In this document: positions 28,038 to 38,458 of the stretch, in pieces | Layout: each line of letters starts with the position of its first letter | How positions within the stretch are numbered: the first letter of the stretch is position 1 | Source: Paramoeba atlantica | Lineage: Eukaryota > Discosea | DNA: 64,000 nt | NCBI GenBank assembly: GCA_977017575.1 | Contig: CDRNVI010000007.1 | Coordinates: forward strand, 1 to 64,000 | Reading direction: 5' to 3' | Made by a program: the position numbers and the translations under genes | The notes under the pieces: generated by a model | Told to the model about the DNA's origin: nothing | Seen by the model: the letters and a program-made list of their open reading frames with translations, nothing else | Database searches by the model: none

Positions 28038-29916
28038 CTGTACCCCCCCTGTTTATAATAGCCAAGACCCGTCCCCCCCTTTATACAGGGGGGTGCACGA
28101 AAATATGGGGGGGGGTCAAAATTCTTATAACTTGGCCAATTTTGGAAAATAATAGCGCATTCGAGAGCTCTCGCAGAGTTACGTGTCATGTGATAATGCG
28201 TTTCCCGAATTTTTTAATTTTTTGAAAAAAATTAAAAAAATCATGATTTTTCAAAGTGCAGAATTCTGCAGTTTTTTGAATAAAATACTTTTTTTTGTGA
28301 ATTTACTGACTTTTTTGATCCTAATACACTACCATGCCCCAGAAAAGGTCATATTCGAATAAAAAAAGGTTCAGAAACGGAGTAGATTTTGCTATTCGCC
28401 TCGTGGGCAACTTAAAGCATCTCATAGGATACTTTTGGTTAAAAATTAATTCTTTTTCAGCTGTCGCCAAGGCGTTTAGGTGTCACGAGGACACTGTCAA
28501 GCGTTGGGTGCAGCGTTACGAAGCGACTGGTGAGGTCGATAGGTCTCCCTATAAAACTCGCCAATCTCCTGTAATATCTGACCCTCTGTTGAAGCGAGCA
28601 CTCAATCTTATTGATCAAGCAACAAGGAATGAAACCTATGGTATCGCTTCTTGGGGTCACCTTCTGAACCTTCTTGTAGGAGAGGGTTTCAGCTCCCGTC
28701 GCGCTCTGATACATTCCCTCAAGAAGGAGGGTATCATATCCCGCACAGTCCCCCGAAACCCTGCACTCACAAAGGTGCACAAAAGGAAACGAGTAGAGCT
28801 ATGCCAGGAGTTGGCAACATGGACCCCTGCTCAGCTTGAGGCTATCGTCTGGACAGACGAGAAAAAATTTACTTGCGGGGGCAGACGCAAAATTACCTAC
28901 CTTTGCCGTCGTTCAGACCCCCCAAAGGAGCACGCCGGTGAGCGGGAAAGGTGGTTGGGGGGTGATGGTATTATGGTGTGGATGGGGGTCAGCATTAAGC
29001 ACGGTTTCTTTTTTCATGAATTCCCTAATAAAGATCAACAGGGTAATAAAATTTCAGTGAATGGGGACCTTTTCAAAAAAACTATGCTACAACGTAACGG
29101 TTTCTTATCTTTTTTACGAAGACATCGGGGGGCAGTCGTTGCGATGGATAATTGTACAATTCACAATAGCACTCTTCGTGCCTTTAATGATGAAGGAGTG
29201 AAGATGTTGTGTTGGACACCCAAATCCCTAGATTTAAACCCAATAGAAAACATTTGGGGAATAATGGACGAGCATAAAAACGCGCTTTGTCCAACGAATC
29301 GTGAAGATTTGAGACGAGCGATCGCTTCTGGGGTCGAAAAATTAAAGGGGGAGCAATACGATGTATTTTTGAGAACTTTAAAGAGTGTTCCAACGCGTGT
29401 GAAAATTGTGTTGGAGAAAAAAGGTGGAAATTGTGGATACTAACTTTTTTTTTACCAGAAAAAAAACTTGCAGTTGCCCTATTTACGGTATTCAGTAGAA
29501 TGCATATACCTGGAAACTACGTAAAACGTAATATCACATGACACGTAACTCTGCGAGAGCTCTCGAATGCGCTATTATTTTCCAAAATTGGCCGAGCTAT
29601 AAGAATTTTGACCCCCCAATATTTTCGTGCACCCCCCTGTAGGTTCATTTTTTGGGCAAACCGAGCAATTTTTTTATTTTTCTTGCGCCGTCTTAAATAT
29701 TTTGATATTTTCACATGGTTCTTCGAGGTATCGCGCGGGGCCGTGTTGGTCATTTTACTTTGGAAGAGTGCCGGGGCCCACTTAGCGATTGGATAATTAT
29801 TGGTTCCTCGCTCCCAAATGTAGGGCGATTTCTGTGCCAACTTTTAATCGCCCCCCCCCCCCCTTTATAGGTTCACTTGGGCAAAAGCGAGGCTATTATA
29901 AACGGGAGGGGTACAG
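28038..29916 (+). mobile_element. Tc1/mariner-type DNA transposon, apparently complete
   Basis: The outer ends CTGTACCCCCCCTGTTTATA... (28038-28063) and ...AACGGGAGGGGTACAG (29891-29916) are inverted repeats matching at 24 of 26 positions. Both are flanked by TA (28036-28037 and 29917-29918), the duplication expected for this superfamily. Inside lie much longer inverted arms (about 28078-28196 and 29526-29640) covering 'ggggtcaaaattcttata' and 'gcgagagctctcgaatgcgc'. The right arm carries about 220 extra bases bounded by two copies of 'taggttca.ttgggcaaa'. One uninterrupted transposase gene fills the centre. Total length is 1879 bp. Confidence 0.9.
28334..29443 (+). CDS. Tc1/mariner-IS630 transposase
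   Basis: The protein has 369 residues with an intact frame. The N-terminal helix-turn-helix is 'SAVAKAFRCHEDTVKRWVQRYEATG', with a second DNA-binding part 'SRRALIHSLKKEGI'. Catalytic residues are Asp175 in 'VWTDEKKF', Asp272 in 'VAMDNCTIHNS' and Glu305 in 'SLDLNPIENIW'. There are 32 residues between the second Asp and the Glu, two fewer than in Tc1 (DD34E). All three acidic residues and the family's 'DLNPIE' block are present, so the enzyme could be active. It cuts and pastes the element at TA sites. The ATG lies about 300 bases inside the left end. Confidence 0.92.
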   Translation: MPQKRSYSNKKRFRNGVDFAIRLVGNLKHLIGYFWLKINSFSAVAKAFRCHEDTVKRWVQRYEATGEVDRSPYKTRQSPVISDPLLKRALNLIDQATRNETYGIASWGHLLNLLVGEGFSSRRALIHSLKKEGIISRTVPRNPALTKVHKRKRVELCQELATWTPAQLEAIVWTDEKKFTCGGRRKITYLCRRSDPPKEHAGERERWLGGDGIMVWMGVSIKHGFFFHEFPNKDQQGNKISVNGDLFKKTMLQRNGFLSFLRRHRGAVVAMDNCTIHNSTLRAFNDEGVKMLCWTPKSLDLNPIENIWGIMDEHKNALCPTNREDLRRAIASGVEKLKGEQYDVFLRTLKSVPTRVKIVLEKKGGNCGY

Positions 29917-29918
29917 TA

Positions 29919-31668
29919 ACTAGGGTACAGTAACTAGGGTACAGTACTGAGGGAAATACTACTCCCTCGCTACCGTATATTAATTGTTTGTCAGAAATTT
30001 CGCCGTTGTTTTGCCTGAATTTTGCCCTCACGTGGCCCGAGAGTGGCCAACTTTAACAACTTTACCCTTTCCGGGGAGGGTGCGGTCCCTCCTCACACCT
30101 TACCATCGTCACTGCATGTGATTCATTGTTGTCCATCGTGGGTTGGAAATATGATCCACGTCAAGCTTCCCTAGACTCAGACACCATCGCTACTCAGATG
30201 TTCATTCGCGGAAATTTGGAGGTCTTAACTCGGGGGCGTGGGCGGGAACAATCGCGCTGCGAAATTGAGCCGGACGATTAAGTACGGCCCGATGCGTTGT
30301 GATCAAAAGAATGTCAGACGGGAGACTAATACAGTGTACTCTTCCCTCTTAGACTTGTTAGTGCAAACCGTTATAAAATTTATGTTGAAGAGCATTAAAT
30401 CTTTAAACCAAATCTCTACTTGTATGAGCGCGATTTTAATATCATTTTAATTGACCACCGTAAAGATGGTCATAGGTCAGGGATATTGCCTATCTTTTGG
30501 CAATGCTGGGGCTTAGCGACCCTCACCTTCCCAGCCAAGTCCACATCAACCTTTTTAATTATTTTTTTTGTATTCACCGTATCTAAGTTTTTCTGTGGTT
30601 TTCACTTAGTGTCTTGCAAACCCTCTATAGGTATTCCAATTTCCGCGCGCTTCTATCTTCAAGTGATCCGTTTCAAATCAAGTACTATACATCACACTTT
30701 CTGTTTTAAGTTGAGCACATATCATATTGTTCTTTATCACATACATCGCATAATTATCGAATTCGTTCATGATCCAGTGTCGCACAACCTTGACAGAAAG
30801 AGAATACGTCGGCGAATTCTTCCGACGTGGTTACATCCTGAAGAAAAAAGTCACCTTAATTGAGTACTAAACCATTAGTATTAATGATAATCATCAGATT
30901 CAGTTAACGGTCAAGGTTATTATGGCGATCAAGGTGCAAATTAAGTGTTGCGAATACGAAGCACAGACACCGGCATCTAGCCCAGTGATTTATCGGCCTG
31001 GAAGTACTACAATAAAGGCATGTGCATAAAGTGTACTCAAGTGCGAAAGTATATTCGTCACAGCATAATACGGCAGAAGATGTAGTAATGTTCAATTCAA
31101 ATGTAGTAATTTACTACACCAATTACTCATGTAGTAAATTACTACAAATTGAATCCATGGTATGTTGGTCGCCAAAGATTCTGTTCACTTTTTCCCGAAA
31201 TTTGGCCCGGACCTGGTCCCTTTTTTTGCCGTTTTTTTTTTGTAAAAACAAATATACTTGTTTTCAAGTTAGGGGAAGTGGTAGCACACGACTCGGAGAT
31301 GATAATACAACTCTGCTCTGTACTCTCAGGTGGTGTCCCACAAAATTACAAACAATTTTGCGGGGATCAAATTTTTTTTTTTTGACCGAAAAAAAGTAAA
31401 AAAAAATATTTTTTCAAAATAGATTGCCAAACAGTAGTCTGAGAGCTTGGAAGCCCAGGTACCATTATATGACGTTTTTTCGATGAGATACCTAAACAAC
31501 CCCTACTGGTAAAGAATTCAAGATCCTAGGTCAAAACACAGGGAAATCTAATATTCTTGGGCGAAAAATGGTGTTGGCCCCGGGGAGCAGAATTATTGTT
31601 TTGAGAGTTTAGGACCTGTTATACCTGTATACGCTTTGGTTTCATTCGATACGTCTCGACCCTGTGCT
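29919..31668. other. Gene-free region downstream of the transposon
   Basis: It begins with three tandem copies of 'aactagggtacagt' (29919-29950). It continues with AT-rich DNA in which only one 147-codon frame (30420-30863) is open, with no protein-like motif. The palindromic block at 31091-31153 is listed separately. I see no host gene in about 1.7 kb. Confidence 0.45.
31091..31153. repeat. Double palindrome TGTAGTAA-T-TTACTACA
   Basis: Two 17-base palindromes, TGTAGTAATTTACTACA (31102-31118) and TGTAGTAAATTACTACA (31130-31146), are themselves arms of a larger inverted repeat, because TTCAATTCAAA precedes the first and AATTGAA follows the second. The block can form either a cruciform or one long hairpin. 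Confidence 0.7.
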
Positions 31669-31669
31669 A

Positions 31670-31769
31670 CACGCGAGGTCGAAGAGGAAGGAGAAGGCGC
31701 AAGGCAAAAAGGCAGAAGGCGGAGCCTTCTGTCCTTTTGCCGCAGCGACGAAGACTTCCTCGCGTGGGA
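31670..31769. repeat. Long imperfect hairpin, about 45-bp arms
   Basis: CACGCGAGG at 31669-31677 pairs with CCTCGCGTG near 31757-31766. GGCAAAAAGGCAGAAGGC (31703-31720) pairs with GCCTTCTGTCCTTTTGCC (31724-31741) across a three-base loop. The fold is compact and G+C-rich compared with its surroundings. It could be a structured transcript or a transposon arm. Confidence 0.6.
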
Positions 31770-31833
31770 AGCTGTTTTGAGCCTGGTTTTTAGACTGGTT
31801 CCCCGTTACAGTTTTGTGGTGGTTAATTTGAAT

Positions 31834-32023
31834 AACCCAGGCTAAAGTGGACGAGGGGGATACCAAAACCCCTTTGGAAAACTACCACAAAACTAGGACG
31901 GTATCTCCCGTTATAGATCCTTTTTGTCACATCAGAATGCTCTACAAACCGGGAGATACCGTAACAGTTTTGTGGTAGTTTTCCAAAAGGGCTTTAGTAT
32001 CTCCCTCGTCCACTTACTGGGTT
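31834..32023. mobile_element. Perfect-class foldback element, about 75-bp arms
   Basis: 31834-31910 and 31950-32023 are near-identical inverted copies (AACCCAGG..AAGTGGACGAGG, then AAACTACCACAAAACT, then CGGTATCTCCCG), with a spacer of about 39 bases. A further partial copy of the arm ('ccgttacagttttgtggtgg') lies just upstream at 31803. It is a foldback or MITE-type repeat with no coding capacity. Confidence 0.8.
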
Positions 32024-32400
32024 ATTTCTTCCACTCCTGGGTTATTTCTTAAGAGCACTATAACATTACATGTACCTTCTAACCGTTTTTCTCTACCAGA
32101 TGGGGCTACTCACACATCAAACAAACTAAGCAGCATCGTTAGTAGTGTCAAAAAGTGACTCAACCTTGTACAAAGCCTGTATTAAGCAAAGTGGTGAAAA
32201 GGTGAAAAATGGTAAACGACACCCACCAGGTGCAGTTGCTCAGCATTTGCACCAAGTGTGTGTCTACAAGAAATTGGAGACTGAGATCTGCAAAATGCTA
32301 CGAGAATTAGATAAAACGGCCTCATATGCCAAAAATTAGCCTATGGTCATTTATCGTGACGGGGGGTTTATAAGAATAATCCGAAACGGTAATAAATAAA

Positions 32401-33322
32401 CTCCCCACAGCGAAAAGTCACCCCCCTCTAACTTTTCAGCCAAGTGTCAGTTTGAGCTCATTTTTGTTGCATTTTGCTGTTCCCAACACAAAGACTTTGC
32501 GCGTTATAGCATGGAACCAAGGCTCTCAAATGCGTGCATCCGATAGATGGATTATCACTTTCTTCACATTTTTCAAGAGACCAATTTCTCACACTTTAAC
32601 AAATTTAATCTTCTCCTCCCATGAGAAATTCAACTATTTTTGTCTGCTTTTGCTGATTTTTGTTGCAAACGAGAGATCTCGTTCTCCTAGCAAAGATCTT
32701 TGCCGCTATTTTTTAATATTGACCCACTTGTGCCCCCTGGCCGCGGAGTGTTTGTTTTCTTAAATTAGTGTGGTATGACGATGCAAAAAAATAGAACCTA
32801 AAAACAATTTTCTTTTTCAGTTTCTAAAATGATCTAAAAATGGTGGGAACGTGTAGATCTCAGAATTTTAAACGAGAAAATGATATCTTAACCCCCTTAG
32901 GCCCCTTCAAGCAAAAACTAAAGGGGACAGCTTAAAAAAGGTGATTTATCACCGTTTCAAGAAAGAACCAATCAAAGACAAATATTCCACCACGTGACAA
33001 ATTGAATGTTTGTTATCTGTTTTTGATCATTTTTGTTGCAATCGAGAGATCTCGTTCCCCTAGCGAAGATCTGTAACGCCATTTTCATGTTGACCCCCTT
33101 CTCCCCCCCCCCTGGTCGAGGAACATGAGATTTTTCGGGTAATATTGGCATGACTATGTAAAAACGTCATTAAAAAAATGAGTTTTAATTTGTTATCTGT
33201 GAAGAGGTCTAAAAACAGCGGGAACGTGCAGATCTCAAAATTTTGAACGAAAAAGTGGTGCTGCAACCCCCCCAAGCCTCGTTGTACAAAAAAAAGAGGG
33301 GGGTGACTTATTCGCTGTGGGG
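32401..33322. mobile_element. Non-autonomous element with CCCCACAGCG ends and an internal direct duplication
   Basis: The left end 32402-32429 (TCCCCACAGCGAAAAGTCAC, then C6TCT) is mirrored by the right end 33295-33322, with one extra base and one or two mismatches. Inside, 32641-32935 and 33010-33300 are diverged direct copies sharing 'ttttgttgcaa.cgagagatctcgtt' and 'gggaacgtg.agatctca.aattt.aacga'. A partial reverse copy of the same unit is at about 36620-36720. Similar 'cgaaacggtaataa' words lie just outside both ends. No coding frame is recognised. Confidence 0.7.
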
Positions 33323-33544
33323 GGTACGCTGTGGGGTTCGGAATAAATTCGAAACGGTAATAACACAAAAGGTAACAATAATCCGAAATGTAAGATTTAT
33401 ACCGTGTTCCTCTTATATTTTCACTTTTTTGTACACTTTTTTCAATCATCGAGGGTAGAGCGGTAGTACAACCACCGCAATTTATAATAGATTCTTGTTC
33501 GCGGTAACGCAGCATTCTCATTATTGTAAGAAGATCTACATCAA

Positions 33545-36136
33545 ATGAAAACTGATGATCATGATTACACTACTCACGCACTGAGTTCACACACTGAGTT
33601 CACACAGGAGAAAGTCCAGGCTCATTTGAGCTTCTTTAAACTCGCGACCCTAGATACATATTTTCGTTCTCGATATAGGCAGGTTTCGAAGATTTTCGAA
33701 AAAAGTACGCCATTTCGCGAGGAAATTGAAAACTCTATAACTCGACTGTCCCGCGTGAAGGAAGGGAATAACTCTTGTGATCGAAACGGCGATTTTTCTA
33801 CAACGAAAGATGTATCAAGCGCAGTAAATAAGAACCTGCAAGATGTTCCATCTGTCTTGGAAGCCACTGTAAAAGTCATGTACAAAACTCGCGAAAACAT
33901 AATGGCAGTTCGCCAATGCTTGGAGTTTTTCGACAGAATTTCTGACCGTATTCACGAGCTCCAGAGTATTAAAAGTGGAAAAAGCACAAGTAAGACGCTC
34001 AAAGTGATTCAGAAAAGTCACTTAAATATTTTAGAAATTACTCACCAGGAGATTCTTCTTTTCTATCCCACTTTTAAGAGAGTATTCAATGCAAAGAAAG
34101 TGGAATCTGGTGGTTGCGAAGAGCTTTTACTCCCTTTCTTCAAAAGGTTTCAAGAACTTCTCCTGATGTTGCACGAAGTTTGGCAACTTGGATTGTTCCA
34201 GACAGCAGAATTCCTGGAAGGAAAAGGAAGTCCGGCGTATCCGTTGCTTCAGTCTGCCTTGCAAATCAGCGCAGATGAACGTCGATCTCCAGTACGTTTA
34301 GAATTTATCTATGACACTTTGCTTGAGTTGCAGAAGAGGAGTTCAGAAGGATTTGCAAGCAGTCAAAAAAGTATTTGCGATGCTCTAACGTTCCACAGCA
34401 TGCTTGCAGGCGCTCTGAAAACCTTTTGGTCCAAAAATGTACAAATTGGGAAATTTGCAATGTCCCAATCGGACGTCTTTACACAGGTGAAAAAAGCGTC
34501 AGATACTCTCTTACGACTGATTGAGCCCGTTGGAAAAGTCTCTGTGGGATTTCATGATTTCTCTGTGTGGATGAAAGCACATTGGTTAACGTGTCTTTGT
34601 GAGGATTTACTGTGCATTAGCAATTCCACAAGAGCGGGAAATCATGAATTTGTAGATTGTGTCGAATTGTTGAGTTCTCTTGTGAGTGAACCACCCCATT
34701 TTGAGTACCCGGACGAGTGTGATATTGCATGGCACTCAGGAGCTCTACAGGATTTATCATGTAATGCATGTCGAATGCTTTCCAAGAAGGACGAGTTCTC
34801 CCCTGATTACTATTTACACAAAACGCTGAATACCATCAAAAACCAGTGGGTCAAGATTGTCGGAGTACGAATAGTTTCATGTTGCGAGTCCAGCGCGCAG
34901 ACAAATCTTCCCGGTGGATTTGAGTACGATCCTAAAGGTTTGGTGAACACCCCAGGACCGGTTGATGTCGGAGATATTATTTTTCAAGGAGTTCAACAAC
35001 CTCTGGGTGTTCTTCCGGTAGCCTATGCCTTGGAACTGTTGAAATGTAGCACACGAGGCATACTATCCTATGTGAAAACGATCGCAGTTGAATGGAAGAA
35101 CCACAGGGGGACGCATCCACCAGACGTATGCTGTATGTGTACAGGCGAAAGAAATTCTTTGAATGAAGCGCATGGCATGGGAAAAAAAGTGCACTTGGAT
35201 GATTGCTACGTATTGCTTGTACTTGCGCAATTAAATGACTTATACCCCCTGCAGAACATCGCTCAAAAGGTAGAGGAAATGGTTATTGAGAAAGTTAATG
35301 CATCTCGCTCTTTGCAAACTATGGAAGATATTAGCCAACACGATGAGTGGATAGAAGAGATTGAGCGTATCACTCGCGACACTATTTTTGAGCTGCGGCA
35401 CAGCGCGTGCGACATGTGGCTTTCGTGTCTTTCAAGTTACGTTTCGAATAATTGTCACACAGCCCTGAAGAAATCGATGGAAGAACCGAAGTCCAATTAT
35501 TTGGAAGTCTCGATGATCTCTCTGTTGGATCATTTTTTCTCTGATATAAGCGGACATCTAAGTGTGAAATTGTGGGGGTCTGACGTATTACACAGGATTT
35601 GTCACGTGATTTCAGTGTCCTACGTTGATTGCTTAATCTCCGTCTACGCCTCTCAGGATGAAATCGACGTTGGGACCGTGGAAAACATCGATCGCAATGC
35701 TAGATCCCTCAAAAATTGTTGGGAAAGAGTGGCTAATAAGTATTATGTACGCAATACCACAGCTATTCAGCATAGTACCGATGCACTTCTTCTCGTGAAA
35801 CGAATATTGGGCACGAGTACAACAGCAGAGTTTGAGAGCTTGTGTATGACAGACATTATTCCCTTTTTTCCAGACATTTCAACTCAATTAATTTATATTC
35901 TGTTGCGGAAGAAGCCACGAGGTTATCCATTTAATATGAACTCTCTTCTTCCACCAAAACCATCTAGAACTCGATTAGCAAATCAGTGCCTCACCATATG
36001 GAAAAATAATTTGGAGAAGGTTCATAGCCAGAATGAAACGGAAGGTTCAGTTGAGGCGATTTCACCACCATCTGTTAACTTAGCGAAGCGCACCTCTTCC
36101 GTTTTGGCGTGCGTTTCTGTGCCTGCCTTGTCGTAG
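33545..36136 (+). CDS. Large helical protein, possible COG6-like vesicle-tethering subunit
   Basis: The protein has 863 residues and is almost entirely predicted helix, with no membrane segment. Residues 115-140 read 'ENIMAVRQCLEFFDRISDRIHELQSI'. Around 210-265 come 'ELLLMLHEVWQLGLFQTAEFL', then 'YPLLQSALQI..DERRSPVRLEFIYDTLLEL'. The placing of 'FF.R....IH.L' and of the 'L..AL.....RR..VR..F.D.L' block resembles Golgi-tether COG6, and the length and helical content suit the COG/exocyst group. The resemblance is weak and could equally reflect another helical scaffold. If it is correct, the protein acts in retrograde Golgi transport. The C-terminus is Ser-rich. It lies isolated between two transposon-rich blocks. 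Confidence 0.5.
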   Translation: MKTDDHDYTTHALSSHTEFTQEKVQAHLSFFKLATLDTYFRSRYRQVSKIFEKSTPFREEIENSITRLSRVKEGNNSCDRNGDFSTTKDVSSAVNKNLQDVPSVLEATVKVMYKTRENIMAVRQCLEFFDRISDRIHELQSIKSGKSTSKTLKVIQKSHLNILEITHQEILLFYPTFKRVFNAKKVESGGCEELLLPFFKRFQELLLMLHEVWQLGLFQTAEFLEGKGSPAYPLLQSALQISADERRSPVRLEFIYDTLLELQKRSSEGFASSQKSICDALTFHSMLAGALKTFWSKNVQIGKFAMSQSDVFTQVKKASDTLLRLIEPVGKVSVGFHDFSVWMKAHWLTCLCEDLLCISNSTRAGNHEFVDCVELLSSLVSEPPHFEYPDECDIAWHSGALQDLSCNACRMLSKKDEFSPDYYLHKTLNTIKNQWVKIVGVRIVSCCESSAQTNLPGGFEYDPKGLVNTPGPVDVGDIIFQGVQQPLGVLPVAYALELLKCSTRGILSYVKTIAVEWKNHRGTHPPDVCCMCTGERNSLNEAHGMGKKVHLDDCYVLLVLAQLNDLYPLQNIAQKVEEMVIEKVNASRSLQTMEDISQHDEWIEEIERITRDTIFELRHSACDMWLSCLSSYVSNNCHTALKKSMEEPKSNYLEVSMISLLDHFFSDISGHLSVKLWGSDVLHRICHVISVSYVDCLISVYASQDEIDVGTVENIDRNARSLKNCWERVANKYYVRNTTAIQHSTDALLLVKRILGTSTTAEFESLCMTDIIPFFPDISTQLIYILLRKKPRGYPFNMNSLLPPKPSRTRLANQCLTIWKNNLEKVHSQNETEGSVEAISPPSVNLAKRTSSVLACVSVPALS

Positions 36137-36963
36137 TGTTTAATGGAATATACTACCATAAAACATGTACATTTGATGACATGTATCTGATCAAGCCTAA
36201 TTGTGTCTTGCCTAAATGTGAGTTTGCTCAGCGATGAAATTGCACAGCTTAGGGGTTTTGAACGACTCGCTCGAATCCTCTTTTTATCCGCTATCGTCAA
36301 CTGCATACTCTCGTCTATTTCTGCCATATTATGTCGATCACCACAGACGCGTGACCCCCCTCACATATAAATCTCACAACAAATTTTGCGAGGTTTCACC
36401 CACAGCCCCTCATGTATTACACAGTTGGGACTCCAATTGGATTCCAATTGGAGCGTTTCGAAAAAATCCAATAGGATGTTGCAATTCTTTTGAGAGGATG
36501 GAATAATCTTCGGAAATATTGATCCTATTCGATGGAAAATGTCTACAAACTGTATGAGTTGGCTCTGTTACACATGCGCTAGTATTTCGTGTTCTTACTC
36601 ACGCGTGCATATTGAAACCCCTCGACGAGAATAAGGCCTCCTTGTTTTTCGCGAGCGGGGACCTATGAGAGTTGCATCACCACTTTTTCGTTCACAATTT
36701 TGAGATCTGTGCGTTCCTGGATTTTTTAGCCTTTGTTAAAAGTTTGAAAAAATTGTGCACCCCAAAATTCTGAGCTGTTCGGGAGAAAGACTGTGTTGGC
36801 TCATAGTCTGCTACTAAAAGCATTCTGTGGCTCCGGTATGCAGCCTCTTCGTGGATTGTATGGTGCCCTTTTGGGGTCGTGATTACGATGGATGTGAAAA
36901 TAATCTTTTGCACATGGTTTCTAGCGCTGCTTATTTTCGCTAGGAGAATGCGAACTTTGATTA
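36137..36963. other. Intergenic with palindrome and reverse copy of the 32641 repeat
   Basis: CTCCAATTGGATTCCAATTG (36431 on, continuing GAG) is a 23-base near-perfect palindrome. From about 36620 to 36720 the sequence is a reversed copy of part of the 33010-33300 repeat ('caccactttttcgttca.aattttgagatct'). A further match may exist near 36945. No gene is supported. Confidence 0.55.
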
Positions 36964-37248
36964 CCGTATACCCCCCCTCAGTAAGAGAATCAGTAAAGTT
37001 TTGGGTCGAAATGGCCAAATCTCTCTTACCGGGGGGTATGCTTTTTTGGCCAGTTTCCCCTTTTCTCCCAACTTTTTTGACTATTTTTTCTATTTTTTCT
37101 TCTGAAAACGTGTTAAAACGCTTCTTTGGGTTACCCCCGAGGCCCCCAACATGCAGACACCCACCCCCTACCCCCTATACGCCCCCTGTGGGGCTCCCAA
37201 GCCAAATCTCTCTTATTGGGGGGGTACCTTACTGGGGGGGGTATACGG
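36964..37248. mobile_element. C-tract MITE with CCGTATACCCCCCC ends and TA flanks
   Basis: The left end CCGTATACCCCCCCTCAGTAAG (36964-36985) is mirrored by CTTACTGGGGGGGGTATACG at 37228-37247 plus G. TA stands on both sides (36962-36963, 37249-37250). The 285-bp interior has two further G-run words preceded by 'ctctctta' (37021 and 37208) and no coding frame. Its end design matches the Tc1-like element but the end sequence differs. Confidence 0.8.
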
Positions 37249-37289
37249 TAATGCATGTTATCCGAAGCGTTTCAAATTGATTTTGAGTT

Positions 37290-38336
37290 CCGAAGCGTCC
37301 TTGATTGTTGTTTAATCATGCACTTATAGTGCAGAGACAGTGTCCTTACCCGCACACGACGGGTGGATCACATGAGGATTTGCCCTCGCTGGAGGAGAAT
37401 GGGTGCAGAGAGCTGGCGTCCCAGGTGCAGAGAGCTCGGTTGTCTTGCGTAGGTTCAGAGAGTCGGATGCGTAATCCCCATATTACTGTTTCGGGGGCAA
37501 TTCGGGTGCAGAGAGCTGCGACAGAGCCGAGGTGCGGAGAGCTGGGTGACCGCCAGGTGAGGAGAGCCTAAACACGGGCAGCGAGGGACACGTCTAGTGG
37601 TCCTCGATGGAGGCCACCGTGACGCCTAGCTCTCTCGGAGAGGTAAGGATTAAGAAGAAAGAAGCCGAGAGAGAAAGCACTCACTCCAGGGGAGTGAGTC
37701 GGGGAGGGGTGAAGGGATGAAGGCTCTTCCCCTGCTTCAGTGAGAAAAAGGGACAGTTCCAGCTTTAGCGCCGGTCGGCAATGGGTATGAAAATACAGTA
37801 AGAGAGTGCCCGTTTCCGGGGAAAGAAAGGAACTAAGGTTAAGTACCAACAACAAGGTATTTCATTTCACTTTCATACCGGGCGAGCCGGCAGAGCATTT
37901 CCTGTCGTACGACGACCGTTATCAACGGCCATTACAGCGCATTCAACGCCGGTCGTAGGCAGGGATTCGGCCTATGGCCACGCCGCGTGGTCCTCAAGGG
38001 AGGTCCTGCAGCGCCTGGGGGGGGGGGTGAAGGGGGCACTGGACTTCCACTGCGGGGGGCGTGGTTGAGAGGCTGCAAGAAGCCTTTCGGCTACGCAGCG
38101 TCGTTGAGAGGCTTTCCCCGGCGTCCATCCAGCGGGGGCACTCGGCGCGTCTGGTGCGCTGCACGAGGGTGCGAAGCGGCGGCCCCTCTTCAACGGAAAG
38201 ATGAGTTTCCGGCCCTAGCGCCAACCGGAAACGAACATAAAAGTTTAAGAGTATGCACGTTTCCGGGAAAAGAAAGGATGAACTAGGAAAAATGTACCAA
38301 CAAGGTACAGAAACTGTATTTTTATGATCCAGAAAC
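37290..38336 (-). repeat. Tandem retroposon-like repeats sharing the LINE 5' head
   Basis: On the minus strand the bases 38336-38309 (ATAAAAATACAGTTTCTGTA...CTTGTTG) match the LINE start at 56505-56534 at 27 of 28 positions. The unit then runs leftward through G+C-rich DNA and is repeated. The blocks 38330-37985 and 37860-37597 share 'ccgga.acg.gca', 'ggcgc' and 'gacctcccttgaggacca'-type words about 390 bases apart. Six copies of GTGCAGAGAGCT (plus strand) lie at 37403-37567. An A-box-like word sits at 37880. The likely reading is two short non-autonomous retroposons related to the LINE by their 5' ends. Confidence 0.55.
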
Positions 38337-38458
38337 TCTTTATGGTACAGAAACTGTTTCTTTAATGTGGTAGGAATAGCAAGTAGAAAATTCTCTCGCT
38401 CTCTCTCTCCCTCACACACACACATATACAATATACATTGTATTATACAAAACTTTTT

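Noticed and set aside
30420-30863. 147-codon plus-strand frame
   Set aside because: Composition is that of translated AT-rich DNA (many Ile, His, Phe), with no motif and no start context.
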